A stretch of 64,000 nt of DNA from Plectrocnemia conspersa (taxonomy: Eukaryota > Arthropoda > Insecta > Trichoptera > Polycentropodidae): the NCBI GenBank assembly GCA_009617715.1, contig VTFK01000430.1, positions 124,001 through 188,000 of the forward strand. Reading direction: 5' to 3'. This document shows, piece after piece, positions 24,072 to 35,850 of the stretch (positions are counted from its first letter, which is position 1; every line of letters starts with the position of its first letter). The notes below the pieces were generated by a model, which saw only the letters and a list, made by a program, of their open reading frames with translations, did not search any database and was not told where the DNA came from. Both the position numbers and the translations under genes were made by a program.

Positions 24072-25189
24072 CCCTTGTTCTCATGGACGCATCTTTCCGG
24101 TCAAGATTGGAAGTTGACAGGACACATTATTAGACCACTAATAATATTTTGAAGGTTGGGTCTTTCATTGATAAAATAAACCTCATTATAACGACTTTGT
24201 ATCATTTATTATTGGGGCACAAAAAATCGTCAAATGTCAAAAAGCACAAAACGAGTTTAGGTCCAAAAAAAGCAATATAATGTTGTACTGTGCGATTAAA
24301 ATAAAATCTTATAAATTTAGAACGTGAACGTTCAGATTTACGATTATAAAAAATAATTGAGAACTGTAACGTTTATCTATTACATCTACTAGCTACCGTA
24401 TAAATTTAGACAGGGCTGTGCAATTGAATATAAATAATTTTAGATTTAATTATTTTGTATTCTCCACTGAAATATATCGTGTTTTTTCTTCTCAATGTCT
24501 CTTTTTTAGGAGTCCATATATTCAGTAATATCTGATTATAACTTTCTACCTCACTGTAAAAAAACATTGCAGTGAATCATATCCCAGTATACATTATAGG
24601 AATTTTATGATAAAGTAATTCTATATGTAAGTCACACAGCGCGAATCACAAAACAAATCCCAACATCTTTAAAACTTTACTAAAATAGGACATCCACTTC
24701 TGTGTAATAAAGCACATTATACATTTTCCTTCTTGCTTTAGAATAGGTAATGTAATGACATTTTTTAATTCTTAACAGCGGATGACCACGCATATATATT
24801 TTTAACAACAAATTGAATTTTTTAACCATCCTCATTGTGATCTATTTAAATGAATACTTTAAAATCATACATGAAAAGTATGAATTTTTAATTATAAATA
24901 ACTTTATTTATATTAATAATAAACAGGAAAAAACATTAATGGACTTGGATTAGAACCTTGAAAAATTCTTAATGTGGCACTGTATTTACAAGTATTGTCC
25001 ATAAGGACGATTTGAAAAGTATGATTATTTTATGGGAAAACCTAAATCTATCCATTTTTAGATAGATTGAGTATTGAGAAGTCATTTTTTTTTTTTTATC
25101 TATTAATATATTTTAAAATCATAGAACTCAAGTATCATAACAATAACATTTATCCACGGTGCTAGCCCTATTATTTTTTTACGTGATAT

Positions 25190-25530
25190 AAAAATAGTTG
25201 ACAATAACAGCCAGCATTCGACTGTTTAGACACGTATCGCCCACTTAATGCTAATGGCTGCTCAGATGGCTTCGCGGCCAATCTTGACAGAAATAATAAC
25301 TTCATTTATAACGCCGGACAGATGTGCTCACCACCTCGTTACGATGTCAACGCTCCTTCTCGTGGACAATCTCTTCAATGACACTTGGTCGACATAGTCA
25401 TATCATCACGCTCGATTTCCACCACAATCTATCTTAACATACCGGTCTCATAATGAAAATTTTTACTACTACAGTTCGAGAGATGATATCGCCCAGATCG
25501 AGATGTCAGTTTGTTGCCGTTTTTTTTTTA
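25190..25530. promoter_or_regulatory. Candidate regulatory island
   Basis: A 340-bp GC-elevated stretch with several homeodomain-type cores (CTTAATGCTAATGG near 25233, TTCATTTATAACG near 25303) and no sustained open frame. Its position upstream of labial fits a distal Hox enhancer, but that is inference. Confidence 0.3.
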
Positions 25531-28500
25531 AGTAACACATACGTGACATTCATAGAAAAAATACAAGATTAATGAACAGACTGGGTGTAACAAATCTATG
25601 ATGTAAAAGTTTATTACAGTTGCCATTTAGAAATTGATATAAAATATATTAGAACACTAGTAAAATAAAATAACTCAATTATTATATGAAAATCGTTTTG
25701 GAATTGCGGATAAATTTGATCGAAGCGTTTTTTTGCGGTCTGACGAGTCGAGATAAAAAAAAATCATTCACGAAACAATATGCTGTTTGACAGATGACAA
25801 TTTTGGTATTGGAAAAATATTTAAGTATAATATATCTCTATATTAGACGGAATGATAGATTAAATATAAGTTTATATACATATTTTCATGTTATATTATT
25901 TTTTAATTAAAATAATATTATTACGTGCATACGTAGTACTTATCTAAAAAAAGGAAAAAAAACTGTTTTTTGCTGTATTTCAATATTTCATATGCACAAT
26001 TTATATGTAAAAATATGTAAGTGAAATATATTGCTATGTACTTCTTAATGTTTCTTTTGATTGCTATGTTTCATGTTTGTCTTTCATTAAATAGATAGAA
26101 AAAAAATTCATTCTCAAATAATTATACCTATAATAATTTATCTACATCTTTATCAAATAAAAACATAGTTTTTACTTTGCTAATATCTATATACATATAT
26201 ATTTAAACTTTTATGTTTGTAAACTTTTTTTAATTTCACCTTTGTATTTCCAACTAAAAGTATTCATGTGAAATAACGCAAAAGATAACTATTTTGTTGC
26301 CTCAAATTCCATTTAAATACACTCTTTAGATATTCAATATACAAATTTTGAGATGAACCAAATATAGAACAGTAATTTTTCTATTTTATTAGAGTCATGT
26401 GATTCGCTGTATAAATTCACTGTACTGATGCCACATTTTATGAGTGATATATTAAATTTTGCTTTTAACATATTTTATAAATTCATGTAAAGTTTATTTT
26501 TTTATTTAAATATTATATTACTTTTTAATACAAAAAAAGAACCTAATTTTAATTTTAGAATATCCAATTTTAATCCCGTTTTTTGTGACACATTATAATT
26601 ATTTGTAATACCATCACTATATTATAATGTAAGTAAATTATTTTCCAATATGTGATATTGCAAAATTTAGTTTATTATTTTTTTAAATATAACTGTAATG
26701 TATAATATATTATATGCCGTTAAAAGTAACACAGGTAGTTTGACATATTGATATAATATATGACGATATGAAAACGTTATTTGTGTAGCTGGTCTGCATT
26801 TTGGTAGGATTTAGATAGTAGCTCGCTTTTGACACATATATTAATGTATACATTACAAAGGATTATTATTTACGACATGCATAACTCTCAGGGACGTAAA
26901 TATTATTTTAATAATTAAAAAATAAAATATTGTTAAGCAAATATGCTTTAAATATATGATCCTTTAATTATGTGTCCCAGGAAGGATTTTAATTTATATA
27001 TATTTATTAAAGTAATATATTTATAGCAGTACCATAAATGTTTTATCGGATTGATTAGCCAATCAGTATACTATTGTGTCGCCGTTTCAATAAGGGAAAA
27101 GCCTACTGTAACGACTACTGTTTTTCATATCCCGAATCGCTAATATTAGTCATAAATTTTCCAACTGTCAATGTTTCAAGCTGATATAACTTTTCCACAT
27201 AAAAATTGATTAAAAACATCCAGTACAGCCATCAATGTTGATTTTAATCATTGTAAATATTTTTTGGCATATTTTTGAGGTATGCATCTGCTCAAAATCT
27301 GTGTGATGACGTAATATTTATTATAACTTTTAGCGATATATAATATATTATATGCTACTTCTTATCAAAGTAGGATTATGATATTGAAAGTTATACTATC
27401 TACATGGAATGTACTATTTCGGTGTGATAACGCGTAGAAGGATTATTTGAAAAATATAATATAGTACAAATATCTGTTTATATACCTATATAATAAATAT
27501 AGATAATTTTTATATTTATCTGCGGTTCTTAACCTTAACCCTTTCTTGCTGTCAACTCATGCGTGAAGAATATTTATTAACTTTGTCATGAACAACATAT
27601 AATTTCTTCAAATAGAGGCGCCCATTTTTTTGATGCCAGAATGTTCATTAATTATACGATAAAATTTACCTGTTGGCAAATATCAAAGTTGACAAATTCA
27701 CAATACCTTAATTCTCAAAGGACATGTGTTTGAAAACAGGTAATTCTAATCCCTATTGTGAATTAATACAATTAGGAATTGTGTGGGTTTGTAAACGGAA
27801 GATTAATTATACATTGGTGTTGTATATCTGTCAAAAATTCTCACTTAATGTAACACAAAGTAAATGATAATTGTATATTGCATTATATTAACATTAATAT
27901 ATTAACGTTGATATTCTTAATTTGTGTATAATATATTAAAATATCTAAATACATATTTGTTACACAAAAAAATAGTATCCCTTACAACAAGGTATAAGTA
28001 TAAAAATTTTTTTGTGTCTGTCCAATGTGTTTGAGTGACAGGTTAGTATTCATTGACTTGTGTGGGAAAATATTAGAATACAATGTCATGGTCAGTCTGC
28101 TCATCGAAGATTATGTGGTCAAGACATTTGTTGACCCTTTTAAGAAACATAAACTATATGACTTTTTATATAATCTATAATTTAGCAAAAATTAAATTTT
28201 AAACAGTATTTATATAAAAATATATGTATTTTTATTATTTTTAGATGTTTATATAGATATAGAATTCCATCCTTTTAGTTCACGTTTATATGTGAATGTA
28301 ATATGAATATGACCGCAAGTTTGTCACTTCTTCATACCCATGTCAAAGTAGTTTTTGTCTTTATTTTCGTGCCAAAACTCTGCAAACAATTGAAAGTTTG
28401 CAAATATTTGGTCAAGTCATTCAAGTGGGAAGAAAGGAAGCAGTCATCCGTACACCTGTCAAAAGTCAACATTTTTAAGGGGCTTTGTTAAATAATGCAG

Positions 28501-28770
28501 AAAATGAGAGTGCATTGTGTGCTTGATGCCATAAGTGACAATATTTGACGTTAATACGCAAACGTGATATATATTATTAGAGATGTTCATCTTACGTTTT
28601 ATATTTAATTAGTATATTTGGTAATTAATTTGTATTAGGTATTGGTAATTAATTTGTATAGAATTAGTTTCTTAATTTTATTAAAATAGTTTTTTATGAG
28701 TATTATTAAATGGTTTATAACCGCTGAAATTTTAAAGACAAATGGTAGCTTAAAATCCCAAAAATTCATA
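25531..28770. other. AT-rich intergenic DNA with short complex patches
   Basis: Mostly AT-rich. Short higher-complexity patches at about 27050-27250, 27590-27800 and 28020-28120 have no frame or repeat I can name. Confidence 0.4.
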
Positions 28771-28775
28771 GCTGT

Positions 28776-29160
28776 ATTCAGAGCAAGTAGTTAAAAAAGG
28801 ACAGAGATTTCCGATTAACAATTGGAAAACATTTGTCAATATAAGTTTTATGACCGACCCAAGGAATTACGATTGGTAGACATTTTGTTAAGACTTATTT
28901 TTCATTTTCACTGGGCAAAAAAATATGAATAATTTAAAAATACTTATATTATTCTTTGGAAAGGATTTTCTTTACAGAAAAATGTTTTTATTTATTTGCT
29001 AGATAAATAATATAATTACATTTTGTCATATTTTCAAAACAGGATAAAAAATAATCACTAATTAAACATTTTCAGTCTGAATATTCAGAGCAGGTAGTAA
29101 AAAAAGGGACAGGGATTTCCGATTAACAGTCCGAAAATATTGTTTGCCAATAAAAGTTTA
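28776..29160 (+). repeat. Direct repeat pair (ATTCAGAGCA.GTAGT)
   Basis: ATTCAGAGCAAGTAGTTAAA, then GGACAGAGATTTCCGATTAA, at 28776-28849 recurs as ATTCAGAGCAGGTAGTAAAA, then GGACAGGGATTTCCGATTAA, at 29083-29160. The two are in direct orientation 307 bp apart. Confidence 0.75.
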
Positions 29161-29309
29161 ACACTAGTACTAATACAATAAATATATACATTTTACATCG
29201 CTTATTACAACTTTAGCGAACGGATGGTGTCTGGTAGAAATTATTGTATAAATAGATTGTCCACTGCAGTAGTAGAGTTTTAAAAGTTAATATACTTATT
29301 ATATGTTAT

Positions 29310-29425
29310 TAAATGATGCGAATGATCGGTGGACGATGCCCCGCCAGTCGTCTTACCGTCGAGGTCCGTCAGTGTTGCCAGAGTGCCAACTAGTTTTTGG
29401 ACATAGAAAATAAATCGACCGTCCA
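29310..29425. other. CpG-rich patch with possible minus-strand donor
   Basis: A sharp GC-rich patch. On the minus strand it reads TTGGCACTCTGGCAACACTG, resembling a core-promoter motif, and some 10 bases further CGACG is followed by GTAAGA, a good splice donor. On the plus strand a 24-codon frame opens at ATGCGAATG near 29318. It could be a non-coding first exon on the minus strand; no second exon was found. Confidence 0.2.
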
Positions 29426-30026
29426 CATAACAAAAATGGTCCTAATTTTATACCCTGTGACTGTGAAATAATTCTCTTTTTTAACATATAATTTATTTCA
29501 GTCAAGATAATAATAACATTATTTCACTTACACTTATTACGGGTTTTGAGGCCGAAGAAGTGACTTTTCAGTCAATATTGCCGCCGAAAATATGGTTACA
29601 GTTTATTTTATAATCAGATATAAATTAGGATATATATATAGGATAATATAGATGCCGCAATCAGGCGATGGAGTTGTATCTTTGGAAGTCGAAGAGGCTT
29701 TGCTGGCGTGTCCAGTTGTATTATTGTCGGCTGTGATGTAGCCTTGCGATGCTCATTAAATGACCCATTGATGTATTTTGACTCGTCTCTGCTCATCCCT
29801 ATTATAGTGAGTCTCTGGCATCTTTATATCGTTTTCTTTCTGTCTTTTTTACCGCGTTTTTTTTCTGTGACGCCATAGCAATGACTTCGGTGCCTTTGGA
29901 AAATAACAAATATAGCGCCCCTTTATATATATTTTTTTTAATAGCTATATGGCTTTTATTATAAAAATTATTTATTGTAATAAAATTAAGATGTACAAAA
30001 TTAAACTATTTTTAAAACAATAAAAA

Positions 30027-30354
30027 TTGAAAACACAAAATTTTCAATAAAACATTGCATTTATTTGCGGTACTAATTTAACTATCTATACTTGAATTCA
30101 AAATAAAAAAAATACATCTAAAGTTTTATTTTCCTTGCTTTTTAATTAGCAAAATCATTAGTAAATTACTTACTTAATTTTATTAAAACTTTGGCAGATG
30201 GATGATGTAAATATTGTATAGAGTTTACATGTTTGTTATTGAAAACACAAAATTTTCAATAAAACATTGCATTTATTCGTTGTACTAATTTAACTATCTT
30301 TACTTGAATTTGAAATAAAAAACATACATCTAAAGTTTTATTTTCCTTGCTTTT
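30027..30354 (+). repeat. 115-bp direct duplication, 212-bp spacing
   Basis: TTGAAAACACAAAATTTTCA, then AATAAAACATTGCATTTATT, begins at 30027 and again at 30239. Similarity continues to TTTTATTTTCCTTGCTTTT in both copies, near 30142 and 30354, with few differences. Fairly recent segmental duplication in AT-rich DNA. Confidence 0.85.
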
Positions 30355-30359
30355 GATTG

Positions 30360-31388
30360 TTTGGTCAGGAGATTTCTCTTACATTGAGTAAAATAATATG
30401 TGACTTTTAGGACTTTTGATTTCTCTTTTCGTTTGTTCGAAACTGTTATAAGAATAATTTAAATTATACTAAAGTGTGCTGGTGGTTGGAAAACTTGTAC
30501 TTTCATATTTCTAACCTAATCTGTTTAAGATTTTGCAACCCAGTCTCAGTGGAATGTTTACATTTTCTCAACCTTTATTTAATATTTTATTTTATTTTAT
30601 ATAAATATATACAAACATGAGTTTAAATAGTAGCAATCTTAAATTCTGGTCCAAAAATTTAGTAAAATTATGTTTCAATCTAAATCGTAAAAATTGCCTC
30701 ATTTTTTTATCCATAAATTATTATTTTATTAACTTTTATATATTGTTGAGTTGCTGTATTATATTGCTAATATTTTAATAAAATATTGCTTAAAATAATG
30801 ATCTTTATATCTAATTTATTTTCATCGATCGACCTTCGATTTGTGCTATTTTTACTTTCATATATCGATATTTCATATCAGCTCTTTTTATCTATTTTTG
30901 TTCCATTTCTAATTTAAAACTTGTTTTATTTTAAATATTTATAAATAATAATCTTTATTTTATATCATTAGAATCCATTAATGTAATTAAGTAGCACTAT
31001 TCATATATATTAGAAAATATATATGATTTTAATTGCTCTTTAAGATCTCTGCGAAGTAATTGCAACCCCATTTTTACTCGAGTTTCCGGAACGAACTGAA
31101 CACGCCTCATGTATAATTTATAATCGAAAGCAAATTATTCAAGTTCGCAAAATAATACAGGGGGAATTTTAATACGAGTCTAATGCATATTAAAAAAAAT
31201 ATAACTGCTTATCGATCAAAGATGAAAAAATCATATGCTAGATAAGCTACCTGAATTTAATTCAACAATAAATTTAAAGTATCGATAAGGAACCGATACG
31301 ACTTATGCACACAAACACAATCTTGTTGATTCTGTGATCACACTCATCATTAAATATAGCTTTCTGTTAGATAAAACTTATCCGATGT
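30360..31388. other. AT-rich intergenic DNA with one complex patch
   Basis: AT-rich filler. A more complex patch at 31050-31150 and a stretch with two ATCGAT-like words near 31210 and 31282 may be regulatory. Nothing coding was seen. Confidence 0.35.
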
Positions 31389-31861
31389 ATGTGCATTATA
31401 AATAGATTTAAAACGTTATGCAATGGTCGAATGTTGCTCATGCCTTATTTTATCTTGACAAGAGTGAATCAAGATTTGAGTGACTGGTGGCATAAAATGT
31501 TAAAGCTACACCTATCTAGCTTGTCTATCCTGTTGACAAACAACCGCGTGATCCATCAGGAAGAAGGGGAAGTGTTGATACCTATCTCCGAACACGATCA
31601 AAGACTTGTGAAATATGCTAATCCTATCAAAGTTGATCCTGAGCCAACCCCACAATTTTACCCTTTGACAACTTGTATCGCAAAGCACCCCACAATTCAC
31701 CATGTATTATATATACATCCTAACTTAAAAATTGAAAATTTTTCACATACTAGAGTATCATACGATAGATGCAAAATATTTATCAATAAGACCACTTATC
31801 TTTTTAGATAATTTTCAATTCACACATGAGCATATAAATAAGGTAGTAATTTTAAAAAATA

Positions 31862-31867
31862 TTTATT
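31862..31867 (-). terminator. Possible polyadenylation signal of the secreted-protein gene
   Basis: AATAAA on the minus strand about 215 bases past the stop codon at 32081. Closer weak variants (ATTAAA) exist, so the actual cleavage site is uncertain. Confidence 0.3.
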
Positions 31868-32080
31868 ATAAAAATATTTACATAATAATTAAAAATAATC
31901 AACAATTATTTCGACTTCTAGTATCACGTAATATTGCATAAAAAATAAATACAGCGTGGTTTAAAACTTGGATAACATTAATAATATTACTTGTGATTCC
32001 CAGATGTCTCTATATGAAGCATAAAAATCAATCAATATTATTGGTATAATCGTTTTTTTTAATATTAATATTTAAACGCA

Positions 32081-35000
32081 TTAGTGGCTATATGCGTATT
32101 GTTGTTGATTGTTATATTGTTGAGTAATTGGTGCACTGAATTTACTCAGAGAAGCTACGGAATATACTGGTTTTACGGCAGTGGGTTGGTATACAGCCTT
32201 GGCTGTTACTGGAGTCGCATATGTAGATTTGGATAAAGATGTGATATAAGATTGGTGTTCTTGAGGTTTAGAAGCACTTGGTTGTTGCTGATGGACGACA
32301 GAGTTGTATAGATTGGCTGTAGATGAATAGTCGATGGGTTTGTAGTATTGAGATGATTCCAAGAATTGGTATGCTCCTGCGCCTTCTTCGTGCGATTGAG
32401 AGCTTTCTTGTTCCTTACTAGCAGCTGGGACAGTGTGCTGAAAATTTTATTGATTAGAAATATAAACATGTTTTATACATAATAGTTAGGTAATCAATGT
32501 ATATTTACTGGTAAATTGTAAGAGTAGGTGTATTGGGAACTCGGTTCGTATGATTCAGTTTTAACTGGTGCTGCTTTGATCATGCTCGATTGCGAATAAA
32601 CAGGTTGGGGGATTTGTACGTATTTCACTTGAGGTTGCGTATATGCAAGGTGAGAAGGTTGAGAATGAGAAGCTGGAGAAATTTGGAAGTGAGAGTAGCT
32701 TGGAACTTGTTGTTGATGAGATTGTAAAGGTTGTTGTTGGCGTCCGAAAATATTTTGCGAATGGGAGTATACGATCTTGGGCTGAGGCAAGGCGTAAGCG
32801 ATAGGTTGTTGGACGTATTGTTGAGGTTGTGTATACTGTTGAGGTTGTGTGTACTGTTGAGGTTGGTAATATTGACGCTGGGTGTAAATTTGTTGTTGTT
32901 GAGGTTGGTATTGATGGGCGTAAGTTGGAGTAGAATATTGATGAGCTGAGGAGTCTTCTTGACTACTCGACGATGCTTGGTGCTCTCCAGGTCCAGTTTC
33001 GTCATAGTTTTGAGATATGGCATAGGCAATCTGTGCAGATGAAGCAGCTGATTCTTGACTTAATGCCACATGGACAAGACCAAGAATGGTTACGTAAATA
33101 AACTGTAATAAAAAATGCGTGATTTTAAAAAAAATATAATTGAACAGGAACTTGAAAATAGAGGTAGTAGATCAAGGCTATATTGCGTATTTTTTGCCAA
33201 GGTTGAAAGTGAGTGCTATTATATCACATTTTTGTTGTGCGAAAACAATGCAATGTTTCTTTGTTACAAGATAAACATGATTTTTTACACAATGATATAT
33301 GAGTGTATTACAAAATGGTACCACAATTACCACAATGTACTGTTACTCAAACTTAAATATTTAGCAAGACAAAAAATAGACTTGTTTCTAATTTTAAGTT
33401 AAAAATATATTACAAACAAATAGAGAAAAGGTTGACAAAAAAGCTAAAGCAAGGTCAAAAAACTGTATGGTTTACTATAATTAATTTATAAAATTATATA
33501 TTCTAGATTTATCTGGTTCCTTTTTATACCCTGTTATTTTTATTAGTTAACCAACATTTTTACAGCTGTCATTTTTTGTATGATTTTTTTATTTTGTATA
33601 TGGCATAATATATGTATAACGTTTTTTTTTATATTATATTTAAAGCTAAACAATTTACACATAAAAACATTGATAAAGTGCTTTAATTACTGTCGATTAT
33701 GGAAATTATTATTTTGGTTAAAAAAATAATTGCAGATTTTTCTAAATAATAAATATATTCAGTATTACTACAAAAACCCATTGATAATTAAATATATTGA
33801 AATAAAAAAATATTCTTAGTTTTTTTTAGGATGATTATATATTTAAAATAATTTTAATTTATTTTGTAGATGTGAGATTTGCATAGTATATATTTCAGAT
33901 TCATGGGAACGAAGTAGCATTATTAAATAATATTTTATGATATAGTTAGAGCTAAACAATTCACATATAAAGTAATTTTAATTTAGATTCTGTAAATAAA
34001 CTCTTTGTTTTAAATAACTAATTTAAAAAGGTACCAGATTTTTCTGAATAATGAACATTAAAATATATTTTTTAATCATTTCTTTTAGGATGCTTTTCGT
34101 ATGATTTTTATTTCAAATAAATAAAATTTATTTTGAAGATGTGAGATTTCTATACTATATGTACCAGATTCATGGGAACAAAATGACGTTATTTAATATA
34201 TTTTTATGATATAGTTATAGCTAAATAATTTACACATAAAGTCATTGATTAAATGCTTTATTTAATGTTGATTCTGTAAATTAATTCTTAAGATATAAAA
34301 AAACAATTTCAAAGATATACCACATTTATAAAAATATTGAATACACCCATTATCACTAAAAAAATAGTTGCTAGTAAAATACAATAAATTAAAAACTCGT
34401 TGGTATTTTTTTTAGGATGCTTTTTGTATAACTTTAAATTTATTAAAATATAAATTTATTTTATATATGTAAATATGCATAGCATATGTTTTATTATATA
34501 GTTTGTGGGAATGAAATGGCATTAATAAGTGTATTTTTATAATATATTTGGAGCTAAAAAATTACACATAAAGCCATCATTGATTACTGTTAGTTCTGTA
34601 AATTATTTTTTTGGATTTGCTTTTTTTATGATTTTATATTTAAAAAATATTTGCATAGCATATATCTCAGATTTGTGGGAAGAAAACGGCATATTTTATT
34701 TTTACATATAGCTAAAAAGTACACATAAAGCCATTGATAAAGTACTTTAATTAATATTGATTCTGTAAATTATTTTTTTGGATATAAGAACAATTTTAAA
34801 GTTGTATTAGATTTATCAAAATATTAAACATACTCATTATCACTAAAAAAAACCAGTGACTTGCAAAGTAAAATGAATTCAAAATAATTTTGTCATTTTT
34901 TAATATGCTTTTTGTAATAAAAAATATTTTTAATTGGAAATTTATTTTGTAAATGTGAGATTAGCATAGCATATGTTTCAGAAAATGGTGTTAATTATAA

Positions 35001-35527
35001 TGTAGTTAAGGCTAAAGAATTTACACATAAATCCATTGCTTTAATGCTTTTATTACAATCGATTCTATAAACTATTTTTTTAAATGAAAAACAATTTTAA
35101 GAACTACCAGATTTATGTAAATAATGAATGTACTCTACAACATAATTTATTTAAAATAAAAGTAGTTTGAAAAATTATCGAAATAAGAACTAGTTCAGAT
35201 ATTTCAATACTGTTTGAATGATGCAAAAAATCTTAGATATTTAAGGTGCAAATATGTTAGCAAATTGTTAAGGCCTTACTTTTTAAAACGCGTTTATAAA
35301 GATACATAATTATGATAACTTTCTGTCTTATTTACTATCATTAAATAAAATTAAAGTGAATCTAAGTAATGAAAACTTTTTTACGAAAAACGTTCATAGC
35401 ATTTTTCTATAGTAAAGGTCAAGGTTTTTATGAGGGTTAATATATTTTTCCCGGATAAATCTCAACTGCAAGGGTCAAGTGTAAGTCCCGGAAGAGAAGA
35501 AAAGTATATATTTACCTTGGATACCAT
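32081..35527 (-). CDS. Secreted Gln/Tyr/Pro/Ser-rich cuticle-like protein
   Basis: A complete three-exon gene of 320 residues. Exon 1 (35527-35516) encodes only MVSK and ends at AAG|GTAAAT. Exon 2 (33102-32509) follows TTACAG and gives FIYVTILGLVHVALSQ, so exons 1 and 2 together form a signal peptide, probably cleaved around Ser19-Gln20. It ends at TTACCA|GTAAAT. Exon 3 (32437-32081) follows TTTTCAG and ends Tyr-Ala-Tyr-Ser-His-stop. All introns are phase 0. The mature chain is rich in Gln, Tyr, Ser and Pro with few Cys, has Tyr-Thr-Gln-Pro-Gln-Gln repeats at about residues 83-103, and many Val/Thr/Pro-Val-Tyr-Ser motifs. No Rebers-Riddiford chitin-binding motif is visible. A tiny first exon splitting the signal peptide is typical of insect cuticle genes. 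Likely an extracellular or cuticular structural protein; the exact family is not recognised. Confidence 0.8.
33540..35150 (-). repeat. Decayed ~300-bp tandem array inside intron 1
   Basis: Six copies of the anchor GCTAAA..AATT(T)ACACATAAA start at 33645, 33951, 34220, 34553, 34711 and 35011. The spacings are 306, 269, 333, 158 and 300 bp. Each is followed in order by TTGATTCTGTAAATTATTTT, TCACTAAAAAAA, TTTTTTAGGATGCTTTTTGT, GATGTGAGATTTGCATAGCA and ATGGGAA.GAAATGGCATTA, with gaps. The array fills most of the 2.4-kb intron between exons 1 and 2. The unit has no coding content. Coordinates are approximate at both ends. Confidence 0.85.
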
Positions 35528-35622
35528 GTCGATGACTTGCAAGAGCAATCTGGTAGAAAGTTACACAAGTATTCGCACTTGTGGTCAAGAGGTAAATGCT
35601 ACCAGTCCACAGCAGCCTTGAG

Positions 35623-35630
35623 TTTTTATA
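35623..35630 (-). promoter_or_regulatory. TATA box of the secreted-protein gene
   Basis: TATAAAAA on the minus strand lies 96 bases upstream of the exon 1 ATG, which places the transcription start near 35600 and gives a 5' UTR of roughly 75 bases. A strong TATA box suits a stage- and tissue-specific cuticle-type gene. Confidence 0.65.
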
Positions 35631-35639
35631 TCACTTTCT

Positions 35640-35850
35640 GTCCATTCCTCCAGTGGTACTTGCTATTAGATACCCACCACTCGCTATGAATTCATTCATT
35701 TTTTACAACCGTTCATGTCAACCGATGAATATTTTGAAAAGATGTATTGATTTCATTTCCGAATTCGATATGCAGAGAATGCGATTTCTTCATCCGGTTC
35801 TTGCGAAAACATTACGGAGAGATAAAAGTGAACCTTGCCTTTAGTTCAAT
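35640..35850 (-). promoter_or_regulatory. Upstream region of the secreted-protein gene
   Basis: About 200 bp directly upstream of the TATA box is more complex than the AT-rich DNA beyond it and carries no gene. It is the likely proximal promoter. Its plus-strand open frame is not supported. Confidence 0.35.

Noticed and set aside
29614..29796. Minus-strand frame with KYINGSF, reminiscent of protein tyrosine phosphatases
   Set aside because: Only a few residues agree, the tail is AT-generated, and no other phosphatase motif or splice site is nearby.
31512..31703. 63-codon minus-strand frame
   Set aside because: Antisense overlap with the plus-strand 31389-31811 frame; neither strand shows a recognisable protein.
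32625..32949. Alternative frames in the secreted-protein exon
   Set aside because: They are frame-shifted or antisense shadows of the Gln-rich coding sequence.
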